From contig NZ_STFZ01000036.1 in assembly GCF_005222845.1 (NCBI RefSeq), positions 365,308-429,307 of the forward strand: a stretch of DNA of 64,000 nucleotides. The letters run 5' to 3'. How positions within the stretch are numbered: the stretch's first letter is position 1; each line of letters starts with the position of its first letter. This DNA is from Rhizobium sp. FY34. Its GTDB lineage: Bacteria > Pseudomonadota > Alphaproteobacteria > Rhizobiales > Rhizobiaceae. This document shows positions 1 to 9,067 of this stretch, piece after piece. The position numbers were made by a program, and so were the translations under genes. The notes beneath the pieces are model-generated. The model saw only the letters and a list, made by a program, of their open reading frames with translations, made no database searches and was not told where the DNA came from.

Positions 1-1
1 G

Positions 2-106
2 CAACACTATTTTATGACCAACCCAAGCCTTTCGGGGCGTGGGGAAGCCCTGAAGTCGAGCGCGCCGAAGCTCATTGCCGGCGTCATGTCCGGACGCAAG
101 AAATAG
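2..106 (+). CDS. ppk: Polyphosphate kinase, C-terminal end only (partial)
   Basis: The frame is open from the window edge to a TAG at 104-106 and gives about 34 residues. They read NPSLSGRG, then a Lys/Ser-rich ALKSSAPKLIAG tail, which I recognise from memory as the kind of C-terminus rhizobial polyphosphate kinases have. Ppk makes polyphosphate from ATP reversibly. The stop lies only six bases before the ppx start, which fits the usual ppk-ppx operon of this group. The rest of the gene is outside the window, so the call rests on a short tail plus synteny. Confidence 0.68.
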   Translation, partial: QHYFMTNPSLSGRGEALKSSAPKLIAGVMSGRKK

Positions 107-112
107 TGATGC

Positions 113-1633
113 ATGGTAAGATCTGAAGCCCAGGGGCGTCTCCCCGGAAGCGCTCCTGTTTCCGTTGTCGATATTGGCTCGAATTCCGTGCGCGTGGTCA
201 TCTATGAAGGCTTGTCGCGCGCGCCGACGACCCTGTTCAACGAAAAGGTGCTCTGCGGACTGGGCAAGGGTCTCGGCTCCACCGGACGCATGGATGACGA
301 GGCGGTCAGCCGCGCGCTGAATGCGCTGCGCCGCTTCAAGGCTTTGTCGGATCAGGCCGGCTCCACCCGCATTTTCGTGCTGGCAACCGCTGCCGCCCGC
401 GAGGCAAGCAACGGGCCTTCCTTCATCGAAAATGCCGAAGCCATTCTCGGTCAGCCTGTGCAGGTGCTGTCGGGCGAGGAAGAGGCGCTGTATTCGGCGC
501 TTGGCGTCATCAGCGGTTTCAATGATGTGGACGGCATTGCCGGCGATCTGGGTGGCGGTTCGCTGGAACTCATCGATATCAAGGGGCGCGAAACCGGTCG
601 CGGCATCACGCTGCCGCTTGGCGGGCTTCGCCTGTCGGAAGCCTCGGGCGGTGTCTTGTCGAAAGCCCGCAGCCTGGCAAAAAACCATGTGAAGGATGCG
701 CAGCTTCTGTCGATGGGCGAGGGGCGGACCTTTTATGCGGTGGGCGGTACATGGCGCAATATCGCCAAGCTGCACATGGAAATTACCAATTATCCGCTGC
801 ACATGATGCAGGGCTACGAGTTGCAGTTCAACGAGATGCAGAACTTCCTGGAGCAGGTCGTTCTGTCCAAGGATAGCAAGGATCCCGCCTGGCAGTCGGT
901 ATCGAAGAACCGTCGTGCGCTTCTGCCCTTCGGTGCGGTCGCCATGCAGGAAGTGCTGTCGGTGATGAAGCCGTCGCGCGTTATCTTTTCAGCCCAAGGC
1001 GTTCGCGAAGGCTATCTCTACGCGCAATTGCCGCGCGACGAGCAGGATATGGATCCGCTGCTGCTGGCCGCCGATCAGCTTGCCATTCTACGTGCCCGCT
1101 CGCCCCGCCATGCGCGGGAACTGGCCGATTGGACCGGCCATATGGTGTCTTTCTTTGGCGTCGAGGAGACGCCGGAAGAGGCTCGCTATCGCCGCGCCGC
1201 CTGCCTTTTGGCCGATATTAGCTGGCGCGCCCACCCGGATTATCGCGGGCTTCAGGCGCTGAACCTGATTGCCCATTCCTCGCTTGTCGGCATCACCCAT
1301 CCGGGCCGTGCCTATCTGGCGCTTGCCAATTATTACCGCTTCGAAGGCCTGCACGATGATGGCGCGACGGGTCCGCTGTCGCAGATTGCAACGCCGCGGC
1401 TTCTGGCAATGGCCAAGCTGCTGGGCGGGCTTTTGCGCGTCGTCTACCTGTTCTCCGCCTCGATGCCGGGCGTCGTCAACCACCTCTATATCCGGCGCGC
1501 CAGCAGTCCCGATCTTGATCTGGAATTCGTTGTACCGCACGAATACATCAATTTCGCCGGCGAGCGGCTCGATGGCCGCCTGCAACAGCTTTCGAAGCTG
1601 ACGGGCAAGCGGCTCGCCTTCGTATTCGAGTAG
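113..1633 (+). CDS. ppx: Exopolyphosphatase / pppGpp phosphohydrolase (Ppx/GppA family)
   Basis: A 506-residue protein of the actin-like ATPase fold. The phosphate-1 motif DIGSNSVR is at residues 20-27, LSGEEEA at about 119-125 and the glycine-rich GDLGGGSLEL at about 144-153, all classic for Ppx/GppA. The family removes terminal phosphates from polyphosphate and, in some members, converts pppGpp to ppGpp in the cytoplasm. The C-terminal half (about 310-506) is the HD-like helical region seen in the rhizobial long form. It directly follows the ppk end and is probably co-transcribed with it. The ATG at 113 is kept because the conserved N-terminus begins right after it; the Shine-Dalgarno sequence is weak. 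It converges on the cyclase gene with a six-base gap. Confidence 0.95.
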   Translation: MVRSEAQGRLPGSAPVSVVDIGSNSVRVVIYEGLSRAPTTLFNEKVLCGLGKGLGSTGRMDDEAVSRALNALRRFKALSDQAGSTRIFVLATAAAREASNGPSFIENAEAILGQPVQVLSGEEEALYSALGVISGFNDVDGIAGDLGGGSLELIDIKGRETGRGITLPLGGLRLSEASGGVLSKARSLAKNHVKDAQLLSMGEGRTFYAVGGTWRNIAKLHMEITNYPLHMMQGYELQFNEMQNFLEQVVLSKDSKDPAWQSVSKNRRALLPFGAVAMQEVLSVMKPSRVIFSAQGVREGYLYAQLPRDEQDMDPLLLAADQLAILRARSPRHARELADWTGHMVSFFGVEETPEEARYRRAACLLADISWRAHPDYRGLQALNLIAHSSLVGITHPGRAYLALANYYRFEGLHDDGATGPLSQIATPRLLAMAKLLGGLLRVVYLFSASMPGVVNHLYIRRASSPDLDLEFVVPHEYINFAGERLDGRLQQLSKLTGKRLAFVFE

Positions 1634-1639
1634 GATTGC

Positions 1640-2701
1640 TCAGCTCTGCCGCATCGTCTTGCGGCGCAACGACAGAACGCCGATCGGTTCGTCGCGCCCC
1701 TTGACGAGATGCGCGCCGGCCGGGATAGCCTCTACATCCGGTGGCAGTGACAGGCGTGCCAGCAGATCCTGCGAGATCAACAGGGGCTGTTTCAAACTCT
1801 TGCAGAGGCCCTCGATGCGCGCTGTGGTGTTCACCACATCGCCGAAATAGCTGATCTTGTGGTGGAAAACGCCGATTTCCGCCGTGACGATCGAACCACC
1901 ATGGAGGGCTGCCGACAGTTTCGGTACGCAGCCGAAACTCTTTATCCACCAGGTGGCGTCCTTCTCGATATCGTCCAGGATGTCGAACAGGCAGTTGACG
2001 CAACGGGCCGGTTCCACGCCTTCCTTCATCGGCCAGGTCACGATGGCGCAATCGCCGACATAATCATCGATCTCGCCGCCGTGCCGGCGCACATGGGGCG
2101 CAAAACTGGCGAAGACTTCACTCAGATATTCCTGTGCCCGCAGATCGCCGTGCTGACGCGCAAAGGCTGTCGAGCCAACCACGTCGATAAACATGAAGAC
2201 GCGCTCCTCCTCGATCGGATGACGATACCGCCCGGTCAGGAGGCTCATGAAGACCTGACGCCCGAGCAATTGGCGTACCCGCAGGATGGTGATGCCGGAG
2301 AGGAAAAAGGCCAGCGTATAGAGGAAAGGCTTCGGCCGTAGGATGAGCAGGTTCCACCAGCTCGCCTCTGCAAGTCCGGTGATTTTCATCAACGTGCCCG
2401 CGGCCGCAAAACCGATGCCCGACAGAACGAAATAGATGGCAAGGCTGGAGAGGAAATAGCGGGGTGTGGAAAGGCGGCGCACGCGCTCGACCAATGTCTT
2501 CGACAGGTTCCCCGTCTCATAGGCGATCAGCGGCAGGCTGCAGGCCAGCGCATAGATGGCACCGATAAAGAAGGCTCCCTCGACGTCAAACACCATCATG
2601 TAGATAACGCCGGTCAGGGCGATGAAGCCAAACAGGAGCAACCACCGAAGATTGGATGTGACCGATCTGCCGCGCAGGGCGATCCTCTGCGATGTGGTCA
2701 T
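1640..2701 (-). CDS. Class III adenylate/guanylate cyclase with N-terminal membrane domain
   Basis: 353 residues. The first ~145 residues contain about four to five hydrophobic segments (roughly 19-38, 42-62, 82-104, 125-142), so the protein is an inner-membrane cyclase. The catalytic domain starts near 165: FIDVVGSTAFAR carries the first metal-binding Asp (D173), DDYVGDCAIV the second (D217), and YFGDVVNTTARIE (about 285-297) the transition-state Asn/Arg region. All catalytic residues I can identify are present. It probably makes cAMP from ATP; the purine specificity cannot be read with certainty. Rhizobial genomes carry many such cyclases, so its input signal is unknown. It starts the leftward block that meets ppx tail to tail. 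Confidence 0.9.
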   Translation of the reverse strand: MTTSQRIALRGRSVTSNLRWLLLFGFIALTGVIYMMVFDVEGAFFIGAIYALACSLPLIAYETGNLSKTLVERVRRLSTPRYFLSSLAIYFVLSGIGFAAAGTLMKITGLAEASWWNLLILRPKPFLYTLAFFLSGITILRVRQLLGRQVFMSLLTGRYRHPIEEERVFMFIDVVGSTAFARQHGDLRAQEYLSEVFASFAPHVRRHGGEIDDYVGDCAIVTWPMKEGVEPARCVNCLFDILDDIEKDATWWIKSFGCVPKLSAALHGGSIVTAEIGVFHHKISYFGDVVNTTARIEGLCKSLKQPLLISQDLLARLSLPPDVEAIPAGAHLVKGRDEPIGVLSLRRKTMRQS

Positions 2702-2894
2702 GTTGCCGCCCGGTCTCCCATGTCACCATCGGGCGCAGTTTGTGCCAGATGTGCCCCCTGACACAGATAAAAAGCTTTGCCGGTCCGCGCAAGCGTTGAT
2801 GCCGTCCGTCGTGCTGCGGCACTCTCGACAGATCATGACAATTGTCAGGCGGCCGCTGACCAGACAGCGTCCGCCCGGCGTTTCTAGCCCTGGT

Positions 2895-4250
2895 TTAGCG
2901 TGCAGCCAGGAAGTCGCTGACATCCAGGAGCACGAACTCATTGTCATCGGCTCTGTCGACGGCGCGTCCGGCGGAGAAGGGCAGGTTGTTGTCATTGCCG
3001 ACAACGATATGCGTGGCGTCTACCACATCGACATTTTCGATGGTGACGAAGGGCATGGTGTAGATACCATCCTTGGCGCCCTGCTTGGCCTTGTTGTCCG
3101 GATCGGCAATGTTCATCAGGTCGATATAGCCGATCTTCCTTACGGCCTTGCCGGCATTTTCGTCCGACATTTCGATCTTGTAGATGCGCTTGTGGCGGGC
3201 AGGCTGGTCAAAGCAGGTGGGTTCCGGCTTCTTCGGATCGGCACAGGCCTTGTCGGCGGTGCCGGCACCACCGTCGCGCTCGATGACGAGGGCTGTCGTG
3301 CCATCGATCATGTTGAAATCGCCGATGGCCGCCCCGCCTTCCGACAGCGGATAGAGCCAGCTGCGACCCGTCCAGGATTTTGAAGCGGCATCGAGTTCGA
3401 GGATGCGCAGGGCCGTCTGGGTGTCGGCCTTTTCGACGGAACCGTCTTCCTTGAAGAGCGGTCCTTCCAAAAGGCCATAGAGCTTGGCGCCATCCTTCGA
3501 CATCGCAAGACCTTCATAGCCGCCGGAGCGCTTCAGATTGAAGGCCGGCATCTTGGCGGTCGGGTTTGCCGGAACGGAGAGCGTCGTATTGTCCGGGGAG
3601 AGAACCGGCTTGCCATCGGCCAGCGTCGCGATCACGTCGGTCAGTTGGCCTTCTGTGTTGAATTTCAGGATATAGGGGCCGAATTCTTCACCGACAAAGA
3701 AACCGTCTGCCACCGGCTGGATGGATTCCACGTCGAAATCTGCACCGGTCAGATAGCGCTTGGCCGCGCCTTCCATCACGATCGGGAAGGGTGCCTTGCG
3801 ATTGGGGTCGGAGAGGAAGACCGTGCCCAGGCGCTCGACTTTGCCGGCAGTCCAATCGAACTTGATATGGTGCAGCATCAGCATGGCGTCGCTGGAATTG
3901 GCCTTGGCGCCGAAACCGTTGTCGGACAGCGTCCAGAATGTGCCGTCCGCCATGGCCTTGATGCCGGAAAAGCCCTGCAGCGGCTGACCGTTAAAGGGCA
4001 GCGACAGGCCCGTCAGTCGTGCGCCATCCTTGCCGGGAATGGTGCCGAGCGCTTCCGTGCGCTTGCCGCTTGCGGTGAACTTGCCGGAGGTTTTCAGGAA
4101 ATCGGCGGCATCGGCCGGTGCCGGGATCATCGTGTTGGCGGGAATGACCGACTGGGCCACAAGCTTGGCCGGAAAAGCCTTTTCATCGGCAAAGGCCGCA
4201 GAGCTGATGACAGCGCAGAGGGCGACGGAGGCAAGAAGCAGTCGGATCAT
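2895..4250 (-). CDS. Exported esterase-like phytase-family protein
   Basis: 451 residues beginning with a clear Sec signal peptide (residues 1-21, ending SSAAFA). The mature part looks like the 'esterase-like activity of phytase' family (PF13449), beta-propeller-type proteins with motifs such as GFSGIKAMADGTFWTLSDNGFG and GGYEGLAMSKDGAKLYGLLEG. The enzyme should act in the periplasm on phosphate esters, but the substrate is not established for this family. The start at 4250 is preceded by a perfect hairpin that buries the AGGTG ribosome-binding sequence, and further upstream by a Pho-box-like sequence, suggesting phosphate-related control. It stands alone, 193 bases from the cyclase. Confidence 0.85.
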   Translation of the reverse strand: MIRLLLASVALCAVISSAAFADEKAFPAKLVAQSVIPANTMIPAPADAADFLKTSGKFTASGKRTEALGTIPGKDGARLTGLSLPFNGQPLQGFSGIKAMADGTFWTLSDNGFGAKANSSDAMLMLHHIKFDWTAGKVERLGTVFLSDPNRKAPFPIVMEGAAKRYLTGADFDVESIQPVADGFFVGEEFGPYILKFNTEGQLTDVIATLADGKPVLSPDNTTLSVPANPTAKMPAFNLKRSGGYEGLAMSKDGAKLYGLLEGPLFKEDGSVEKADTQTALRILELDAASKSWTGRSWLYPLSEGGAAIGDFNMIDGTTALVIERDGGAGTADKACADPKKPEPTCFDQPARHKRIYKIEMSDENAGKAVRKIGYIDLMNIADPDNKAKQGAKDGIYTMPFVTIENVDVVDATHIVVGNDNNLPFSAGRAVDRADDNEFVLLDVSDFLAAR

Positions 4251-4251
4251 G

Positions 4252-4296
4252 GCAGCACCTATGGTTGAAAGATGAGGATCACCTCATAGGTGCTGC
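4252..4296 (-). promoter_or_regulatory. 12-bp perfect hairpin over the ribosome-binding site of the phytase-like gene
   Basis: GCAGCACCTATG at 4252-4263 is exactly complementary to CATAGGTGCTGC at 4285-4296, with a 21-base loop. On the minus strand the second arm ends one base before the ATG at 4250. The only plausible Shine-Dalgarno sequence, AGGTG, lies inside this arm. The hairpin could hold the site closed, or the palindrome could be a protein operator. What it senses is inference. Confidence 0.6.
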
Positions 4297-4298
4297 AA

Positions 4299-4316
4299 AT
4301 GACAGCTTCTTGAAAC
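4299..4316 (-). promoter_or_regulatory. Possible Pho box (PhoB site), one strong half
   Basis: Read on the minus strand the 18 bases are GTTTCAA-GAAG-CTGTCAT. The second half is a perfect CTGTCAT Pho-box half; the first half matches four of seven positions with the correct four-base spacer. It lies about 50 bases upstream of the phytase-like start codon, a sensible position for phosphate-starvation activation. A single strong half is weak evidence. Confidence 0.35.
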
Positions 4317-4340
4317 CGGGCCGAAATTTCCTTGAAGCTT

Positions 4341-5348
4341 TTAAGACAGATCAAGCGCCAGCGCCGCAAAGCTTGCCAGCCAGTGCTCGCCCATATAGTC
4401 GCCCGCCACATGCGCAAGACCGGCATCCAGATGCATATCGGCTGACGCCTCAAACACAGGGCGGCGCGCATCCTCCGGGGAAAGTGGTGCTGCCAGCGCG
4501 CGAAAACACCAGGCCCGGCTGAGGTTCAACCCATCCAGATGGGCGATCTTACCGTCCGAACGATCCGAAACGCTGGCCGGCCGAAACAGGGTCTGCGGAC
4601 TTTGCAGGGCCGCCTCCGGCAGGAACCGGTCAAACCAGGGGCGAAACTCGTCTACGGGCAGAAGCCGGCGCATGCATTCCGCCTCAATCAGCGCCGGCGA
4701 CAGGAATTCGTCGCCAGATTGCTCGCCCCAGGCCGGGCAGTTTTCATCCGCGCCGTACCATATGCGCGCGGTCTGCGTCAGCAGGCCCCGCAAGGCTTGG
4801 TCCTGCGCTGCATCGGCATAATCGGCGGCAAGCCGCAGAGCAAAGGCGGTGTTGTAATGCGTGCCGACACGCACCGGATAGGTGGCAATCGGCAGGAACT
4901 GCCGAAACCTCTCGACGAGCACCTGCGTCAGCGGCTGGAGAAGGTGCGCAAAGCGGCGATCCTCAAGCCCCTCCAGTTCGGCGGCGAGCTTCAAAAGCCA
5001 GCCCCAGCCATAGGGGCGCTCATAACCGCGCGACAGAGGCCGGGCAAAATAGGCGCATTCGCCGGCGATCGCTTCCGGTGTCAGCTGTGCCGCAAACAAT
5101 GCGCGGATCGCCGCAGCTTGAGGGCCGGCGGGAAAGCGCTTGAGGATGCGGGCCAGAAGCCAGTAGCCATGCACGCAGGAGTGCCAGTCGAAACTTCCGT
5201 AGAAGACCGGATGCAGCTGGCGCGGCGTGCCGCCATCCTGCACCCCATTCCAGGTGTGGGCCAGATGGTTGGGATATTCCCGCGTCACATGGCCAAGGGC
5301 AATGCCGGCAAAGCGGTCGGCAAGCTTTGCGTCAAACACGGCGGTCAT
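4341..5348 (-). CDS. DUF2891 family protein
   Basis: 335 residues, no signal peptide or membrane segment. The N-terminal region with YPNHLAHTWNGVQD, LHPVFYGSFDWHSCVHGYWLLARIL and later GRYNTAFALRLAADYA-type helices is typical of DUF2891, an all-helical family of unknown function with conserved His/Trp residues that look like a six-hairpin-type fold. The start at 5348 has GAGGGA about 7 bases upstream. It follows rnd on the same strand after only 21 bases and is probably co-transcribed with it. I do not infer a function from this neighbour. Confidence 0.88.
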   Translation of the reverse strand: MTAVFDAKLADRFAGIALGHVTREYPNHLAHTWNGVQDGGTPRQLHPVFYGSFDWHSCVHGYWLLARILKRFPAGPQAAAIRALFAAQLTPEAIAGECAYFARPLSRGYERPYGWGWLLKLAAELEGLEDRRFAHLLQPLTQVLVERFRQFLPIATYPVRVGTHYNTAFALRLAADYADAAQDQALRGLLTQTARIWYGADENCPAWGEQSGDEFLSPALIEAECMRRLLPVDEFRPWFDRFLPEAALQSPQTLFRPASVSDRSDGKIAHLDGLNLSRAWCFRALAAPLSPEDARRPVFEASADMHLDAGLAHVAGDYMGEHWLASFAALALDLS

Positions 5349-5369
5349 GGCAGATCCCTCACGCGTGGG

Positions 5370-6521
5370 TCAGGCCGGCATGTCCACGGTCTCGACCTTC
5401 TTGTCGATGAAGCGCAGCGCCACGGCGCCTGAAATCAGCTTCAGCGCCGGTTCGCCGAAGAGATCCCGCCGCCAGCCCTGTAAAGCCGGAACATCGGCGT
5501 TTTCGCCTTCGGTGGCAATCTTGTCGAGGTCTTCGCTATTGGCCAGAACCTTTGGCGCCACGCCATGCTTTTCCGAGGTCAGGCGCAGCAGGACCTTCAA
5601 AAGCTCGACGGCCGATTGCGCGCCTTCCGGCGTATGCACATGCTTTGGCGCATGCGGCATATCGGTCTTTGGCAGTGCAAGCGCCGTGTTGACGGCTTCC
5701 AGAATGGCAGCACCTGAAGACGAGCGTTCCCAGCCCTTGGGTATGGTGCGCAAGCGCCCCAGTGCTTCGCTATCCTTCGGCTGCTGCTGGGCAATCTCGA
5801 AGATCGCATCGTCCTTCAGCACGCGCGAGCGCGGTACATTGCGGGCACGCGCTTCGCGTTCACGCCAGGCCGTGACATATTTCAGAATGGCCAGTTCCTG
5901 CGGCTTGCGCAGGCGCGATTTCAGCCTCAGCCAGGCATCATCGGGATGCATGTCATAGGTCTCGGCGCTTTCCAGCACCGCCATTTCTTCGGCCACCCAG
6001 GTGGTGCGGCCTTCGTTTTCAAGCTTCGCCTTGAGCATCTGGTAGACGTCGCGCAAATGCGTGACGTCGGCCAGCGCATAATCCAGCTGCTTTTCCGAAA
6101 GCGGCCGACGGCTCCAGTCGGTGAAGCGCGACGACTTGTCGATCTGCACATTCTTGATCCGCTGAACCAGCTGATCATAGGAAATCGAATCGCCAAAGCC
6201 GCATACCATGGCGGCCACCTGCGTATCGAAGATCGGATGCGGGATGAGCTTGCCCAGATGATAGACGATTTCCAGATCCTGGCGCGCCGCATGGAAAACC
6301 TTCACCACGGCGGAATTGGCCATCAGCGCAAAGAAGGGCGCAAGATCGATACCCTTGGCCATCGGATCGACGATGACTTCCAGATCGGGACTTGCCATCT
6401 GGATCAGGCAGAGTTCAGGCCAGAAGGTGGTCTCGCGCAAGAACTCGGTGTCGACAGTGACAAATTCCGATTGTGCAAGCTTTTGGCAGGCATCCTCAAG
6501 TGCGGCGGTGGTTTCAATCAT
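5370..6521 (-). CDS. rnd: Ribonuclease D
   Basis: 383 residues. It has the DEDDy exonuclease signature: FVTVDTEFLRE (D24, E26), FHAARQDLEIV (~77-87) and YALADVTHLRDVY (~165-177) with the Asp/Tyr pair. An HRDC-like helical domain follows from about 205 (PQELAILKYVTAWREREARARN). The enzyme trims 3' ends of tRNA precursors in the cytoplasm. Length and motifs match the alphaproteobacterial form. rnd near ppx and aspS is the common rhizobial arrangement, but here rnd is on the opposite strand to aspS with about 8 kb of other genes between. Confidence 0.96.
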   Translation of the reverse strand: MIETTAALEDACQKLAQSEFVTVDTEFLRETTFWPELCLIQMASPDLEVIVDPMAKGIDLAPFFALMANSAVVKVFHAARQDLEIVYHLGKLIPHPIFDTQVAAMVCGFGDSISYDQLVQRIKNVQIDKSSRFTDWSRRPLSEKQLDYALADVTHLRDVYQMLKAKLENEGRTTWVAEEMAVLESAETYDMHPDDAWLRLKSRLRKPQELAILKYVTAWREREARARNVPRSRVLKDDAIFEIAQQQPKDSEALGRLRTIPKGWERSSSGAAILEAVNTALALPKTDMPHAPKHVHTPEGAQSAVELLKVLLRLTSEKHGVAPKVLANSEDLDKIATEGENADVPALQGWRRDLFGEPALKLISGAVALRFIDKKVETVDMPA

Positions 6522-6622
6522 CAGCTTCAGTCGATGGCAAAGGATAAGGATCGGTCAACCTTCCTTTCCCTTTCGCGCGCCATTGTCAACACTCCGGGGC
6601 ATTTGTGTGGTGGCGGCGCTGG

Positions 6623-7576
6623 TTATCCCGTCTTTCTTGCAAGGCCGCGCTCCGCTTTGCTTGCCCGCACTGCGTTAATATTGTCGCGATGTACACGCTC
6701 ATAGGGTTCGAAATAGAAGATCCAGCCTTCTGCAATCTCGCCGGACACAAAATCCTTCAGGGATTGCCGATCAAGCGCCGGGTCGTCGATCTGGGCGAGA
6801 AGGCGCTGTAGATAGAGGCGATTGGCGGCAATCAGGCCGCGATCATAGCCGCCTGCGGCAATCTGCTCCGGTCTGCCGTGATTGGGCAGGATATGGCGGG
6901 GCGCAAGGCGGTCCAGCCGCTCGAGGTCGGCAATATGACGGTGCAGACCTTCCGGCTCCGAGACATAGGTGATTGTATCTTCCAGCGTGTCACCGGCCAT
7001 CAGCAGACGCTCTTCCGGAAGCCACAGTACGGTCCCATCTGCACTGTGGATGTCGAACTGAAGGAGCTCGACACGGCGGGTGCCGACCGTCAAGCTCAGC
7101 CGTTTGTCAAACAGCCGGTTGGGCAGGATCAGAGGCGCAATCGGCGGGTCCTTCTTGGCAAGGTCTGCCTCATTGTCCACCATGGCCAGAGCCGTCAGCG
7201 GATTGGCGATGATCGGGCAGTCGAAAAACACCTGGTTTCCGGCAATGTGGTCGCTGTGCCAGTGGCTGAGCACAACCTCTATCTCAAGAACACCGAGGCT
7301 CTCCAGATGCGCCCGCACGAACCGGGCATGCTGAAGCGAGATATGCGTGTCATAGACGAGCGCCTCCTGCCCGCAGACCACGGCATAGCTGGCAGTGCCC
7401 AGGCTATAGGCGCCGTCATCCAGCCAGTTTGGCTCTTCGGAATGCAGGCGCTTGCCCTCGATTCGTCCATCGTAATAGGCGAAAACACCCGGTGCCGGTT
7501 GCAGGATGCGCAGGTTCTCGGTGAAATTGGTCACAAGCTTGCCATCCCATTGTTGGAACAGCGCGTCATGTGACAC
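6623..7576 (-). CDS. Metallo-beta-lactamase-fold hydrolase
   Basis: 317 residues of MBL fold. The metal site HWHSDHIAG is present near residue 105, followed by DIHSADGTVLWLPEERLLMAGDTLED and a late PNHGRPEQIA segment with the final His. No signal peptide is seen, so it is probably cytoplasmic. The start is a GTG at 7576. It overlaps the end of the multicopper oxidase gene by 11 bases, so the two are translationally coupled. The substrate cannot be told from sequence; lactonases, thiolesterases and quorum-quenching enzymes share this fold. Confidence 0.85.
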   Translation of the reverse strand: MSHDALFQQWDGKLVTNFTENLRILQPAPGVFAYYDGRIEGKRLHSEEPNWLDDGAYSLGTASYAVVCGQEALVYDTHISLQHARFVRAHLESLGVLEIEVVLSHWHSDHIAGNQVFFDCPIIANPLTALAMVDNEADLAKKDPPIAPLILPNRLFDKRLSLTVGTRRVELLQFDIHSADGTVLWLPEERLLMAGDTLEDTITYVSEPEGLHRHIADLERLDRLAPRHILPNHGRPEQIAAGGYDRGLIAANRLYLQRLLAQIDDPALDRQSLKDFVSGEIAEGWIFYFEPYERVHRDNINAVRASKAERGLARKTG

Positions 7577-8972
7577 GGATATAGGCGGTCATGCCGGTCT
7601 TCTGGTGTTCGATCACATGGCAATGCAGTACCCAGTCTCCAATATTATCGGCAACTAATGCAAGCTGGACCTTTTCATCCGGAAGCACAAGATAGGTATC
7701 GGAAATCAGTGGTGGAGCGCTGCGCAGGTTCGAAGCAATCACTTGAAAATTCATGCCATGCAGGTGGATGGGATGCGCATGCGGCGTATTGTTGGTGAGG
7801 TTGAAGATATAGGTTTTGCCAAGCTTCAGCTCCGCCAGCGGCGCGCTCGGGTCCGACGTATCGCCCGGCCACGGCACCTTGTTGATTGCCCAGAAGGAAT
7901 AGCCCAGCGTGCCGCAGATGGAATCGCGTGCGGCGTTTTCGGCCGTGGCGCTCAACACAAGCGGGATTTCCTCGGCGCTTGAAAGGTCCGGCGCTGTCCA
8001 GGGATTTTGCGGCAAGGCTTTCACATCCTGAAGGTCGCGCTTCAGCGTCGAGCCTAGGGCTGCAAAACTCGCAACCGTCTTTGGCGCAGACGGGCGGATA
8101 TCGAGGAGCGAAACGGTGGCGCCGTCCTCGTCGGGCATGCGTAGTAGGAGATCGAGCCGCTGGCCGGGGGCAATCATGGCTGTGTCGAACGGGGTGGGGG
8201 TGGGCAGCGGTTGCCCGTCCAGCGCGATGATCATGGCCAGAGCGCCCTGAAGCTTCAGCGTATAGATGCGGGTCACGTCGGTTGCGACGATTCGCAGTCG
8301 CACCAGTCCGCCAGCCGGTGCCGTATAGCGCGGCTCCACCTGCCAATTGGCACCGCGCACGGTGCCGAATGTACCGGTGCGGGCTGCATCGCGCGGCTTG
8401 AACTGCTCGATGAACTGGCCGTCGCCGCCCAGCCGCCAGTCGCGCAGGTTCAGCGCAATCTCGGCATCGAAGACCGGGTCATCCGGGTTTTCCACGATAA
8501 TCAGCCCGGTCATGCCGCGACCCATCTGGGTCAGCGTGTTGCAATGTGGGTGATACCAATAGGTGCCGGCATCCGGCGGCGTGAAGCGATAGTCGAAACT
8601 GTCGCCCGTATAGATATAGGGCTGGGTAAGGAAGGGCACGCCATCCATGCGGTTGTCGATGCGAAGCCCATGCCAGTGCACTGTGGTCGGCTCATCCAGA
8701 TGGTTGGTGAATGTGGCGTCAAAGGCCTCGCCGCGTTTCATCCGCAAGGTCGGCGGCATAGGGTCGCTCGCGCCATCATCGACCGCATAGGTCATCACGC
8801 CGCGCGTCAGCTGCTGGCCATTCAAAAGCGCATCCGTCTGGCGTGCCTGAAGGCGGATCGGCGTTGCCGCCTGGGCTCTGGCATCCAGAAGGCTTGCCGC
8901 ACCAAGGCCTGCGCCATAGAGGCCAAGCCCTGCGGAGGCCTTCAGGAGCGTGCGGCGAGACAATCGAAGCAT
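7566..8972 (-). CDS. Tat-exported multicopper oxidase
   Basis: About 468 residues. The N-terminus has a twin-arginine signal (LSRRTLLKASAG, then a hydrophobic stretch to about residue 35). All four copper-binding motifs are visible: VHWHGLRIDN, TYWYHPHCN, HAHPIHLHGMNF and HCHVIEHQKTGM, so the type 1 and trinuclear sites look intact, with Met as axial ligand. The enzyme should oxidise metal ions or phenolics in the periplasm (CumA/CueO-like). No Met-rich insert typical of CueO is apparent. I chose ATG 8972 over the GTG nine bases upstream. The overlap with the MBL-fold gene suggests a shared pathway. Confidence 0.92.
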   Translation of the reverse strand: MLRLSRRTLLKASAGLGLYGAGLGAASLLDARAQAATPIRLQARQTDALLNGQQLTRGVMTYAVDDGASDPMPPTLRMKRGEAFDATFTNHLDEPTTVHWHGLRIDNRMDGVPFLTQPYIYTGDSFDYRFTPPDAGTYWYHPHCNTLTQMGRGMTGLIIVENPDDPVFDAEIALNLRDWRLGGDGQFIEQFKPRDAARTGTFGTVRGANWQVEPRYTAPAGGLVRLRIVATDVTRIYTLKLQGALAMIIALDGQPLPTPTPFDTAMIAPGQRLDLLLRMPDEDGATVSLLDIRPSAPKTVASFAALGSTLKRDLQDVKALPQNPWTAPDLSSAEEIPLVLSATAENAARDSICGTLGYSFWAINKVPWPGDTSDPSAPLAELKLGKTYIFNLTNNTPHAHPIHLHGMNFQVIASNLRSAPPLISDTYLVLPDEKVQLALVADNIGDWVLHCHVIEHQKTGMTAYIRVT

Positions 8973-9067
8973 GGGAACCACGTGGCGTTGGTCTGTGTCT
9001 GCGCCTGCTTAAACCTGAGCGCAGCCGTCAGCAATATGGTGAAAAGCGCGAATTGCCGCAGTTTCCT

